From positions 1-64,000 of the forward strand of contig CAMAFR010000009.1 of assembly GCA_945833835.1 (NCBI GenBank): 64,000 nucleotides of DNA. The letters run 5' to 3'. Below the pieces are notes generated by a model, which saw nothing but the letters and a program-made list of their open reading frames with translations, was not told the origin of the DNA and ran no database searches. The number at the start of each line of letters is the position of its first letter. The first letter of the stretch is position 1. This stretch comes from an uncultured Bacteroides sp. (lineage in GTDB: Bacteria > Bacteroidota > Bacteroidia > Bacteroidales > Bacteroidaceae). The position numbers were made by a program, and so were the translations under genes. Shown here piece by piece: positions 33,575 to 41,511 of this stretch.

Positions 33575-34771
33575 ATGAGACCCATGGACTTTTTCTTAAG
33601 ACATATCCGGTGGCACCGGCTGCTGTCCCTGTTAGTGGGGATGGTGTCGATGACCTCCCACGCCCAGACCTTGGAAGAAATCGAAGTGGCACAAGGAGCC
33701 TCGTACACCGACCACATCGCTTTGGCCACCGACACCCGCGACACGGACATGATGGTGAAATTCCGGTTCGACGAGGCGAAAAACACCCTCACGGTGAGCC
33801 TGATTTCCTACCGACGGCTGTTTGTCTTCCGCGAAGACACCCGTTATGCGGCCGCCTTCAAGGGCAAACGCCTCTTGCCCGAGCGGCTGCCGTTTGTCAC
33901 CGAAGACGAGCCGGGCAGCCGGTTCAAGCTGTCGAAGCCCTGCCGCAAAAGCATTCCCCGCCCTCGGCGCAGACACATCTTCCGCCGCTGGATAGATGTC
34001 AAAGGCCTGCAGCCACAGCCGGCCACCTACCACCTGGTGAACGACTACATCGAACAGACCTTCGACATCGAAGGCCGCCGCACCGCCGTGCGGGTGACGC
34101 TGCACGACATCTTCCTGCTCGACCAGACCTCCGACCGCCCCGGCAAGGCGCGGTACGTGCTGCAGGCCGGCAGCCACCTGAACAAGACGTATGCCGTCAC
34201 CATCCGCCGGAATCCCTGTTTCGGCTACGGCAGCGAGGTGGAGACCGCCTGCGCCACCCGCGACAGTCTGGCCGAAGCCTATACCCTGCTGAACAAGAAC
34301 TTCCAGCAGGCCACCGTGCCCGACCAGGAGACGCTGGAGCTGTTTGAACACGCCAAAGCCTCTCTCATCGAACAATTCCCCGCCCGGCCTGTCAAAACAG
34401 ACTGCCCCGACCTGCAAGAGGCCTGGGACGAATACAACCGGATACTGGAAGACCTCCGCGCCATGCGCCGCGAGGTAGCGCCTATAGAAGAGGAAAAGAC
34501 AGGCATCGAACTGACGGCCCACCTGGAAGACATCGCCCGGAGCCTGCTGGTCAAGGCCCGGCAGATAGACAACGCTGTGGCCCACTGGCTGGTGTCTGAT
34601 GACGAGATGGAGCGCAAAGACCTGATTGCGCTCTGCAAGGAAATATGCGATGATGTCAACCAGACCATCTCCGAACGCGGATACGGACGGATAGAGCGGC
34701 TGAGGACGGCTGTCCAGACTTTCCAGGAGGCCGAACGTTACTTCAAAACCCAATGCAAATCCCACCTATGA
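33575..34771 (+). CDS. Exported protein of the T6SS operon, possible periplasmic component
   Basis: The 398-residue protein starts at 33575 with an N-terminal signal sequence (WHRLLSLLVGMVSMTSHAQ). The mature part is beta-rich in the first half (MVKFRFDEAKNTLTVSLISYRRLFVF), then basic (about 130-150, RPRRRHIFRRW). A 70-residue, mainly helical C-terminal region (about 310-390) includes IARSLLVKARQIDNAVAHW. No known family was recognised. By size and export it could fill the place of TssP or another envelope subunit. It starts 4 nt after the E2-like gene and overlaps the next gene by 4 nt. Confidence 0.6.
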   Translation: MRPMDFFLRHIRWHRLLSLLVGMVSMTSHAQTLEEIEVAQGASYTDHIALATDTRDTDMMVKFRFDEAKNTLTVSLISYRRLFVFREDTRYAAAFKGKRLLPERLPFVTEDEPGSRFKLSKPCRKSIPRPRRRHIFRRWIDVKGLQPQPATYHLVNDYIEQTFDIEGRRTAVRVTLHDIFLLDQTSDRPGKARYVLQAGSHLNKTYAVTIRRNPCFGYGSEVETACATRDSLAEAYTLLNKNFQQATVPDQETLELFEHAKASLIEQFPARPVKTDCPDLQEAWDEYNRILEDLRAMRREVAPIEEEKTGIELTAHLEDIARSLLVKARQIDNAVAHWLVSDDEMERKDLIALCKEICDDVNQTISERGYGRIERLRTAVQTFQEAERYFKTQCKSHL

Positions 34772-35607
34772 AACAGCTACTTACACTCGCACGAGGCCTC
34801 CTCCTCACCGGGCTGCTGGCAGGACAGCCGTCGCCCCTGCCGGCACAAACGGACCAGCCCGACCACCTCCGTGCCGAGGAACTGATGCAGATAGAAATAC
34901 GGTTGCGCCAGTACACCGACGAAATCAGTTCGTTGGAGGCCACCCTGTCGGGAGCCTCGGCCGAACGGCTGAAACGGGCCGAACGCAGCCTGAAGGCCAT
35001 CGGCACCCGCTGGAACACGTACTTCCAGACCCGCCAGTCCGTCATTGCCGACGACGAATCCTTGCTGGACCTGCTGACGCACTTCGAGGAGTTGCAGCAA
35101 GAAACGGCAGACTCCATCGTCCGCCAACAGCAACGCCTCAACGAGCTGGAGAACTTCAAGCGGGCCGAGCGGTTCATCGCCGCACAAGACACCGTCTACA
35201 AACAACTGCAGCGCAAAGCCCTCGAACTGTCTGTCGCCCCACAGCTGGCTGGCGAACTGGAACGGCTCAAAGGGTCTGAGCAGTTGCTGCTGGCCGACAT
35301 TGAGGGGCACTACGGACGGGCCGAGGCGGCGTCGCAGACCCTTCCCCAGCTGAAGAAACGCATGCAGGCACTGACCGAACAATACATCTCCCTCAAGACA
35401 CAATCGGCCCAAATACAGGAGACCGTCTACAAGCCCTTCATAGAACGGGCCAAAGACTACCTGCTCGGGATGGCGGCCGTAGCCATTGTGCTGATGTTCG
35501 TCAACGCCGTCGTCACGAAACTGAAGATGCTCCAACAGGCGCGCGAAAACGCCAAGAAATACCAGGACATGCTCAACCAGAACAATCAAGATTATCCTAC
35601 CATCTGA
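34768..35607 (+). CDS. Coiled-coil membrane protein of the T6SS operon
   Basis: The 279-residue protein has a signal sequence (LARGLLLTGLLAGQPSPLPAQ), a long periplasmic coiled coil (about 35-225) and a late transmembrane helix (LLGMAAVAIVLMFVNAVV, about 237-254), followed by a short basic tail. This layout suits a periplasmic spacer anchored in the inner membrane with its C terminus in the cytoplasm; TssO-like subunits of Bacteroidota T6SSs have a single-span, coiled-coil build, but the order differs. The start at 34768 overlaps the upstream stop (ATGA). Confidence 0.6.
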   Translation: MKQLLTLARGLLLTGLLAGQPSPLPAQTDQPDHLRAEELMQIEIRLRQYTDEISSLEATLSGASAERLKRAERSLKAIGTRWNTYFQTRQSVIADDESLLDLLTHFEELQQETADSIVRQQQRLNELENFKRAERFIAAQDTVYKQLQRKALELSVAPQLAGELERLKGSEQLLLADIEGHYGRAEAASQTLPQLKKRMQALTEQYISLKTQSAQIQETVYKPFIERAKDYLLGMAAVAIVLMFVNAVVTKLKMLQQARENAKKYQDMLNQNNQDYPTI

Positions 35608-35617
35608 ATATAGACCC

Positions 35618-38017
35618 ATGAAACGAACCTTAGCGACCTTTTTACGCTTTGTCCTGCTGGCGGCACTGCTGGCCGGACAGACCGGATGTGTGGATCTGCC
35701 CAACAACATCAGTGTCACAGAAGTGCCGATCCCCGAATCGGACGGGCTCATGCCCCAGAACCTGCAATTCTCTCCCGACTACAAGACCCTGTACTTGAAC
35801 GTCAACGAGACCAAAGACCTGGAGGGCTACGCCCTCGACAACCCCGCCGAAATCCGGGCCGAAGTGTCGCAGGATGTCTATGGATTCCTCCTGCATCCGG
35901 ACAAGAAACGGCCGGCCTTGAAAGAAATACGTCATGTGGGCTCGCAGCAGATAGCGGCCTTGGGGCTGAAGCTCCTGGTAGTGGTAGACCTCACCTTGCC
36001 GCAAAACGAGGTCAACCGGCAACGTTCCTACATCGAGACGATGCACAACGTGTACCGTGACGACAACCTGTTCGTCGCCTTCATGGCAGACGGCACCGTG
36101 TCACCGTTCATGCCGGTCACCAATTATATCATCAGCCATTACTTCGTGAGCCGCCCCGACACCCCCAAGCGGCTGTACCGCTCGCTCATCGGGAAGGTCA
36201 ACGAGCTGACCAACGACTCTACCTCCTTTCTGAAGCAGGCGCACTACCGTTCGATGATTGTCTTCTCCGACGGCGAGGTCTACCGCAACGACGAGCCGAT
36301 TGACCCCGACCATTACAGCCAGCAACAGCGGCTGTTGCAGCTCAGCGAGCAGCAGGCCAACCGGTATCCGGTCTATTACGTCAACCTGCGCTCCGCCCCG
36401 TTCGGCGAGAGCGAGGACGAGTCGGAGAACATCCTCTCACTGGCCTGCCGCAACTTGGGGGGTGCCTACCTGGACCGTTTCGACTGGATCTCGCTCGAAC
36501 GGCAGATGCTCTCGAAACTGCACATCAGTTACAGCGACTACCAGATTGTGCTGGAGAACCCCTCGCGCAAGGTCTACCGCGGCAGCCGCCACGACCTGAC
36601 CATCTCTTTCTACGACTGCACGAACGACAGTCTGGTGGCCAGCGCCAGCACCAGCTATTCCGTCGGCAGCATCTACCAGCCCATCATCATCGACGGCCTC
36701 ACCATGCGCCAGAGCCTGCTGCAAGGCTGCCTCTGGGGGGTCATCCTGATGCTCCTGACGTATGCCGGCTTCCAGTTCGTCTGGCCCTACGTGCATTACC
36801 GCCTGTTCCGCCGCCGTTACGTCGTGACCTACCAAGGGAGCGGCATGAGTGTCAACAACCGCCTGCTGGACCGCCGCTGCTACTTCTGCAAAGACGAGTT
36901 CAAGGAAGGCGACCTCATCGTCACCCGCTGCGAGCATGTGGTGCACCTGCAGTGCTGGGAAGAGAACGGCTACCACTGCCCCGAGTATGGCCGGCAGTGC
37001 AAGGAAGGTTCCCACTATTACAACCGCCACCACCTGCTCGACCCGAAGAACGCCTCGTTCCTGCTCAAATGGGTGCTGGCCGCCATTCTCGCCGCGATAT
37101 GCTCGTGGGTGTATTTCAACAGCCTGCCGGTGGAGGCCACCCAGGACATTCTCGGGCGGCTGCTGCTGTCGGTCACCGGGCTCGAAGAGAACAGCGAACG
37201 CTACAACGAGTTTCTCCATAACTACGAAATCCGCATGGGGCAACTGCCCACCATGGGCCTGAGCATCGGCGGCTTCCTCACCTTCGCCCTGAGCCTGCTC
37301 ACCTCGCGCCATCGCAAGTCCTGGAAGACAGCGGCCGCCATTGCTGTCCGCACGCTGGTGGCCGGTATCGGCGGCTACGTGTCGTTCCTGCTCACCTACG
37401 CCATCTGCGCCGTGTGCGACATACCGGCCAATTCCTTGTTCGTCAGCTGGATTCCGTGGTCCCTCACCGCTTACATCACGACGCTGTGCAGCACCGTGTT
37501 CACCGGTACCCAGATCCGCACCCGATGGGTGGCTGTGGCCATTGGCATCGGCCTGTTCTGCATGTACCTCTGGGCGTTCCTTTTTGTCAATTCGGTGGTG
37601 AACTACCGGGAGTCGCTCCTGTTCAGCTACATCCTGTATGCGGTCGGCATCGCGGTCAGCATCGCCCGCGTGTCCCCCCGGTCCGAGCACTACTTCCTCC
37701 ACGTGTCGGGAGCCATCAAGCCCACCGACATCGCCCTCTACAAATGGCTGCAGGCCACCCCCGATGCCGCCGTCACCATCGGCAAGGGAGTCGACTGCCG
37801 CCTGCAGCTCTCGTGGGATGTCAGCGAACACATCGCCCCCTTGCAGGCCGAAATCTTCCTGCACCGTGGCAGCGTATGCCTGCGCGCCCTCGAAGCAGGT
37901 GTCCTCTTGCGAGGGAAAGACCTCGCTCCCGGAACCATCGTCCCGCTCTACCACGGGCGGAAGTTCCGCATCGGGAACACCTTGTTCACTTACATCGAAA
38001 AAGATATGTTAAACTGA
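35618..38017 (+). CDS. Lipoprotein with vWA, RING-like, multi-span membrane and FHA-like parts (candidate E3/membrane hub)
   Basis: This 799-residue protein has a lipoprotein-type signal (LLAGQTGC, a weak lipobox). A vWA-like domain follows (about 110-300: LLVVVDLTLP, RSMIVFSDGEVYRN) whose MIDAS lacks the usual DxSxS serines. TM1 lies near 360-385. A RING-like zinc cluster has C421-x2-C424-x13-C438-x-H440-x2-H443-x2-C446 and then C454 and C461 in place of the last CxxC. Six further membrane helices come between about 480 and 700, and an FHA-like beta-sandwich at 714-795 (TIGKGVDCRLQLS, a Lys for the usual Arg). Counted topology puts vWA outside and both RING and FHA parts inside. In the same operon as E1, E2 and Ubl, a ligase role is plausible. 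It may also replace TssN/TssR. Confidence 0.75.
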   Translation: MKRTLATFLRFVLLAALLAGQTGCVDLPNNISVTEVPIPESDGLMPQNLQFSPDYKTLYLNVNETKDLEGYALDNPAEIRAEVSQDVYGFLLHPDKKRPALKEIRHVGSQQIAALGLKLLVVVDLTLPQNEVNRQRSYIETMHNVYRDDNLFVAFMADGTVSPFMPVTNYIISHYFVSRPDTPKRLYRSLIGKVNELTNDSTSFLKQAHYRSMIVFSDGEVYRNDEPIDPDHYSQQQRLLQLSEQQANRYPVYYVNLRSAPFGESEDESENILSLACRNLGGAYLDRFDWISLERQMLSKLHISYSDYQIVLENPSRKVYRGSRHDLTISFYDCTNDSLVASASTSYSVGSIYQPIIIDGLTMRQSLLQGCLWGVILMLLTYAGFQFVWPYVHYRLFRRRYVVTYQGSGMSVNNRLLDRRCYFCKDEFKEGDLIVTRCEHVVHLQCWEENGYHCPEYGRQCKEGSHYYNRHHLLDPKNASFLLKWVLAAILAAICSWVYFNSLPVEATQDILGRLLLSVTGLEENSERYNEFLHNYEIRMGQLPTMGLSIGGFLTFALSLLTSRHRKSWKTAAAIAVRTLVAGIGGYVSFLLTYAICAVCDIPANSLFVSWIPWSLTAYITTLCSTVFTGTQIRTRWVAVAIGIGLFCMYLWAFLFVNSVVNYRESLLFSYILYAVGIAVSIARVSPRSEHYFLHVSGAIKPTDIALYKWLQATPDAAVTIGKGVDCRLQLSWDVSEHIAPLQAEIFLHRGSVCLRALEAGVLLRGKDLAPGTIVPLYHGRKFRIGNTLFTYIEKDMLN

Positions 38018-38021
38018 AAAT

Positions 38022-38705
38022 ATGCGAATAGGAATCATTGTGGCCATGTCTGTCGAATACCGGCAGCTGGCCAACCGACTGACCCGCCGGACCGAACAGG
38101 CCCACGCCCCCTTCCACTTCACCGAAGGACAGGCCGGCGGCAACCAGATCATACTGATGCAATGCGGCATCGGAAAAACGAACGCCGCCGTAGGTACCAC
38201 CGAACTGATACGCCACTACCACCCAGACTGCATCATCAGCACCGGCGTGGCCGGAGGCGTGGGCAGCCAGGTGCGTGTCATGGATGTCGTGGTGGGAGCG
38301 CAGCTGGCGTACCACGATGTGTGGTGTGGTGAAGGAAACGAATACGGCCAGGTGCAAGGGCTGCCCGCCCGGTTTGCCACCGACGGACCACTATACCAGA
38401 AAGCCCTCTCGTTAGAGGTGCCCACCCGCCTGCACGGCGGGCTGATCTGCACCGGCGACCAGTTCATCACCGCCGGCCAGGAGCTGGACACCATCCTCCG
38501 GCGTTTCCCCGACGCACTGGCCGTGGATATGGAGTCGGCAGCCATCGCCCAGGTGTGCCACCTCTACCAGGTGCCCTTCCTCAGCTTCCGCATCATCAGC
38601 GACACGCCCAACCACGAAAACAACTTCCATCAGTACCTCAACTTCTGGGAAGAGATGGCCGACCGGTCGTTTCAGGTCACAGAAGCCTTGCTGAAAGCCC
38701 TCTGA
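38022..38705 (+). CDS. mtnN: 5'-Methylthioadenosine/S-adenosylhomocysteine nucleosidase
   Basis: This 227-residue nucleosidase cleaves MTA and SAH to adenine and the ribose thioether. Landmarks are GIIVAMSVEYRQL at the start, IISTGVAGGVGSQ, ICTGDQFI and ALAVDMESAAIAQVC, the last carrying the base-binding Glu and catalytic Asp region. It starts 4 nt after the vWA/RING/FHA gene, so it may be cotranscribed with the T6SS operon. luxS follows 23 nt later, giving both steps of AI-2 precursor synthesis. Confidence 0.9.
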   Translation: MRIGIIVAMSVEYRQLANRLTRRTEQAHAPFHFTEGQAGGNQIILMQCGIGKTNAAVGTTELIRHYHPDCIISTGVAGGVGSQVRVMDVVVGAQLAYHDVWCGEGNEYGQVQGLPARFATDGPLYQKALSLEVPTRLHGGLICTGDQFITAGQELDTILRRFPDALAVDMESAAIAQVCHLYQVPFLSFRIISDTPNHENNFHQYLNFWEEMADRSFQVTEALLKAL

Positions 38706-38728
38706 CAACACTTTTCCCCAACAACCGT

Positions 38729-39205
38729 ATGAAGAAAATACCCAGCTTTACCATTGACCACCTCCGACTGCTGCGAGGAGTCTACGTATCCCGCCAGGAC
38801 CAGGTGGGCGGCACCGTTGTCACTACCTTCGATGTCCGCATGAAAGCACCCAACCGCGAACCGGCCCTCAGCCCCTCGGCCCTGCACACCATCGAACATC
38901 TGGCGGCCACCTTCCTGAGGAACCATCCGCAATGGGCAGACCGCATCGTCTATTGGGGGCCGATGGGATGCCTCACCGGCAACTACCTCATCGTACAGGG
39001 CGACCTGACCTCGCACGACATTCTCCCCCTGATGATAGAGACCTTCGGCTTCATTGCCGGCTTTGAAGGCGAGGTGCCGGGAGCTTCTGCCAAAGACTGC
39101 GGCAACTACCTGCTGATGAACCTGCCCGAAGCCAGATGGGAAGCCGCCAAATACCTGCACGAGGTGCTGGAGGTGGCCACCGACGCCAACTTGATGTATC
39201 CCTGA
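38729..39205 (+). CDS. luxS: S-ribosylhomocysteine lyase LuxS (AI-2 synthase)
   Basis: The 158-residue enzyme has the full iron-binding set: HTIEH (early), and ASAKDCGNYLL later, with CLTGNYLI in between carrying the catalytic Cys. LuxS converts S-ribosylhomocysteine to homocysteine and DPD, the precursor of AI-2. The ATG at 38729 fits the family start (MKKIPSFTIDHLRL). A large hairpin ends the transcript. Confidence 0.95.
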   Translation: MKKIPSFTIDHLRLLRGVYVSRQDQVGGTVVTTFDVRMKAPNREPALSPSALHTIEHLAATFLRNHPQWADRIVYWGPMGCLTGNYLIVQGDLTSHDILPLMIETFGFIAGFEGEVPGASAKDCGNYLLMNLPEARWEAAKYLHEVLEVATDANLMYP

Positions 39206-39210
39206 ACACC

Positions 39211-39282
39211 ATAGACGGCCACCGGCCGCCTTCAGTGACGGCGGGCTGCTGTCATCACTGAGGGCGGCCGGTGGCCGTCTAT
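39211..39282. terminator. Large bidirectional hairpin between luxS and the PfkB kinase gene
   Basis: ATAGACGGCCACCGGCCGCC region (39211-39230) pairs perfectly with the inverted copy at 39263-39282, and TTCAGTGA / TCACTGA extends the stem. The arms are longer than 25 bp. It lies between convergent genes; no U-run follows on either side, so it acts as a barrier structure. Confidence 0.75.
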
Positions 39283-39292
39283 GAAGCGTACC

Positions 39293-40213
39293 TCAACGGT
39301 AACGCCCGGCAAACTCTTTCGACACCGAGTTGTGCAGGCTGCGGCAGACCTCGGCGCTGAAGTCTTTCCCGCACCGGATAATACCATCCCAATCTGCTTC
39401 CGTCAACTCCCGCAGGTCATCGCGGCGGATGCGGTTCTTCAGCAGTCCCCACACCACGCCGGCATTGAAATTGTCGCCGGCACCGATGGTGCTGACCGTC
39501 TCAATAGGCTCGATAGGGTAGTTCTTGGCAAAAGCAGCCGTGCGCAGGCAGATGTCCTTCTCAGCATCCGTACAGATGAAGTTCGGGCAATAGAAAGCCA
39601 CATGCCGCCGATAGATGGTATCGGCATCGCCCGTCCCGAACATGTTCCGGAAGTCATCGGCCGAACCCCGGAGGATATCCGTGTACTCAAAATTTTCCAG
39701 AATCGTGGCGTGCAGCTTGATGGCCTCGTTGGCATGCGAGCTGCGGAAGTTGACATCGTAATACACGATAGCTCCCGCTTCGCGGGCGGCATCCAGCAGC
39801 TCTTTCACCTTCTCCCGCAAGAGCGGGGTCACCGCATAGTAAGAACCTATCATGACTATGTCGTCCCGCGAGACGGAGGGCAGCCGCACATCCAGCCGCA
39901 ACCGCGGATAATCCTTATAGAAGATGTGGTCGGCGTCGTTCCGCTCGTTGAGAAACGCCAGCGATACCGGCGACTTGCCGTCGGGGAACACATTCACACT
40001 GTCTGTACAGATACCGTTCTCGCGCATGTGGGCCAGAATCATCCTGCCCACACGGTCATTGCCCGTCTCGCTGATAAACGTGACATCCACCCCCATCCTT
40101 CCCAAAGAAATCATGGCATTATACACCGACCCGCCGGGCACTGCGGCCGTGGGTTGTCCGTTGCGGAAGAGCACATCCAGGATGGTCTCACCGATTCCTA
40201 TTACTTTTCTCAT
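39293..40213 (-). CDS. PfkB-family carbohydrate kinase
   Basis: This 306-residue kinase has the N-terminal PfkB pattern (GETILDVLFRNGQPTAAVPGGSVYNAMISLGRMG) and the catalytic motif STIGAGDNFNAG with the base Asp. The family phosphorylates sugars such as fructose or ribose; the substrate cannot be read from the sequence. It is last in a three-gene operon after the LOG-family and SIS-domain genes, so it probably acts in sugar or nucleotide-sugar turnover. Confidence 0.88.
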   Translation of the reverse strand: MRKVIGIGETILDVLFRNGQPTAAVPGGSVYNAMISLGRMGVDVTFISETGNDRVGRMILAHMRENGICTDSVNVFPDGKSPVSLAFLNERNDADHIFYKDYPRLRLDVRLPSVSRDDIVMIGSYYAVTPLLREKVKELLDAAREAGAIVYYDVNFRSSHANEAIKLHATILENFEYTDILRGSADDFRNMFGTGDADTIYRRHVAFYCPNFICTDAEKDICLRTAAFAKNYPIEPIETVSTIGAGDNFNAGVVWGLLKNRIRRDDLRELTEADWDGIIRCGKDFSAEVCRSLHNSVSKEFAGRYR

Positions 40214-40251
40214 CTGTTTGCTGTTGTATTGACAATCGTTCGTACTTCCGT

Positions 40252-40854
40252 CTATTTGCTCAGTTCACGCGAGCGTTCACCCAGATAGCCTCCATGATGA
40301 CGCTTGCTGTATTCCTCGATGGTGAAACCGGTCCTGTTCATGGTCTCCACCACCAGGATGTCTCCGATGACGGTCATCACCGTGGTCGATGTGGTCGGTG
40401 TCATTCCCAACGGGCAGACCTCATCTGGATGTCCCGTGGCCAGACAGATGTCGGCGGCCTTCGCCAACGGGCTGTAGGGAGCGCCTGTGATGACGATTTT
40501 CTTCAGCTGCGGATACAGCCCGTCTGCCAGGGCGGTCAGTTCCACGATTTCACGGGTTTTCCCCGAGTTGGAAATCAGCAGCAGCAGATCGTTCTCCTGC
40601 AGGATGCCCAAATCGCCGTGCTGGGCCTCGCTGGGATGCAGAAAGACGGCCGGGATGCCGGTCGAGCAGAACGTCGTGGCAATGTTCATGGCTATCTGTC
40701 CGGCCTTGCCCATGCCGCTCGTGACCAGCTTGCCTTTCTGGCGGCACACTTGCTCCACAATGAGCTCCACCGCCTGCCCGTAGGCCTCCGTCACCGGGAT
40801 GTTCAACACCGCCTCCGCCTCACGTCTCAGCAGCTCTTGAATGGATAAAATCAT
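40252..40854 (-). CDS. SIS-domain sugar-phosphate isomerase (KpsF/GutQ-like, no CBS domains)
   Basis: The 200-residue protein is a single SIS domain: KLVTSGMGKAGQIAMNIATTFCSTG and LLLLISNSGKTREIVEL are the phosphosugar-binding motifs, and EAQHGDLGIL matches arabinose-5-phosphate isomerase KpsF/GutQ. The full enzyme has two C-terminal CBS domains (total about 320 residues); these are absent here. It likely isomerises a ketose phosphate, perhaps for Kdo or surface glycan supply. It lies 38 nt before the PfkB gene. Confidence 0.82.
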   Translation of the reverse strand: MILSIQELLRREAEAVLNIPVTEAYGQAVELIVEQVCRQKGKLVTSGMGKAGQIAMNIATTFCSTGIPAVFLHPSEAQHGDLGILQENDLLLLISNSGKTREIVELTALADGLYPQLKKIVITGAPYSPLAKAADICLATGHPDEVCPLGMTPTTSTTVMTVIGDILVVETMNRTGFTIEEYSKRHHGGYLGERSRELSK

Positions 40855-40872
40855 AACTTCTGTCGTTTTTGG

Positions 40873-41406
40873 TTAGTTCAGCATTTCTGTTAGTTCTTCA
40901 AACGTGTGGGCCACGGCCGTGCAGTCGGCCAGCGGACGATGGACGAAGCCTTGCGCCTCCAACTCCCGCAACACCCGCAGGAGGCCGTCCCAAAACCCGT
41001 TGATATTGTAAAAGATGACCTTCTTGTCATGATAGCCAATGGCCGCCGAAGCCATTACGGTAAACACCTCGTCGAGTGTCCCCACGCCTCCGGGCAACGC
41101 CACACAGACATCGCTCTCGCGCAACATCACGTCCTTGCGGTCACTCAGATTGTCCGTGCGGAACGTCACATCGAGCAGGTCGCTCACCTTGCCCCGCTCT
41201 TCCAGACGGGTGGGCACCACGCCCATCAGCAGGGCACCGGCGGCCTTGGCGGCACGCGCCACCTGCCCCATCAGTCCCGAAACCGAGCCTCCGTAGACCA
41301 GCACTTTCCCGTGCCGCCCCATCCAGGTGCCCAACTCGGCGGCCTTCTCCGCATAGACGGGGGCAATATCCTCCGACGCGGCACAAAATACAGCTATCCT
41401 CTCCAT
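40873..41406 (-). CDS. LOG-family nucleoside 5'-monophosphate phosphoribohydrolase
   Basis: The 177-residue Rossmann-like protein shows the LOG motif PGGVGTLDE (about 105-113) and LVYGGSVSGLMGQVARAA. LOG enzymes remove ribose 5-phosphate from AMP or cytokinin nucleotides. In bacteria the physiological role is often unclear. It is the first gene of a three-gene minus-strand operon and diverges from the M16 peptidase gene. Confidence 0.88.
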   Translation of the reverse strand: MERIAVFCAASEDIAPVYAEKAAELGTWMGRHGKVLVYGGSVSGLMGQVARAAKAAGALLMGVVPTRLEERGKVSDLLDVTFRTDNLSDRKDVMLRESDVCVALPGGVGTLDEVFTVMASAAIGYHDKKVIFYNINGFWDGLLRVLRELEAQGFVHRPLADCTAVAHTFEELTEMLN

Positions 41407-41474
41407 AGAATGTTGCGTTTGTCAATCTCCTGCAAATATCTGTATTTTTTAAGGAAAGACAAAAAGTATTGTTG

Positions 41475-41482
41475 TATTTTTG
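41475..41482 (+). promoter_or_regulatory. -7 box of the M16 peptidase gene
   Basis: TATTTTTG matches TAnnTTTG and ends 29 nt before the ATG at 41512. No good -33 box was found at 19-20 nt distance. Confidence 0.4.
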
Positions 41483-41511
41483 CAACCGCTAATCAGATTC
41501 AGACAAAAATC

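Noticed and set aside
12946..38017. The T6SS locus as a recent horizontal acquisition or integrative element
   Set aside because: It is GC-rich, but so are yfhO, the M16 gene and argS next to it. No integrase, relaxase, tRNA junction or direct repeats flank it.
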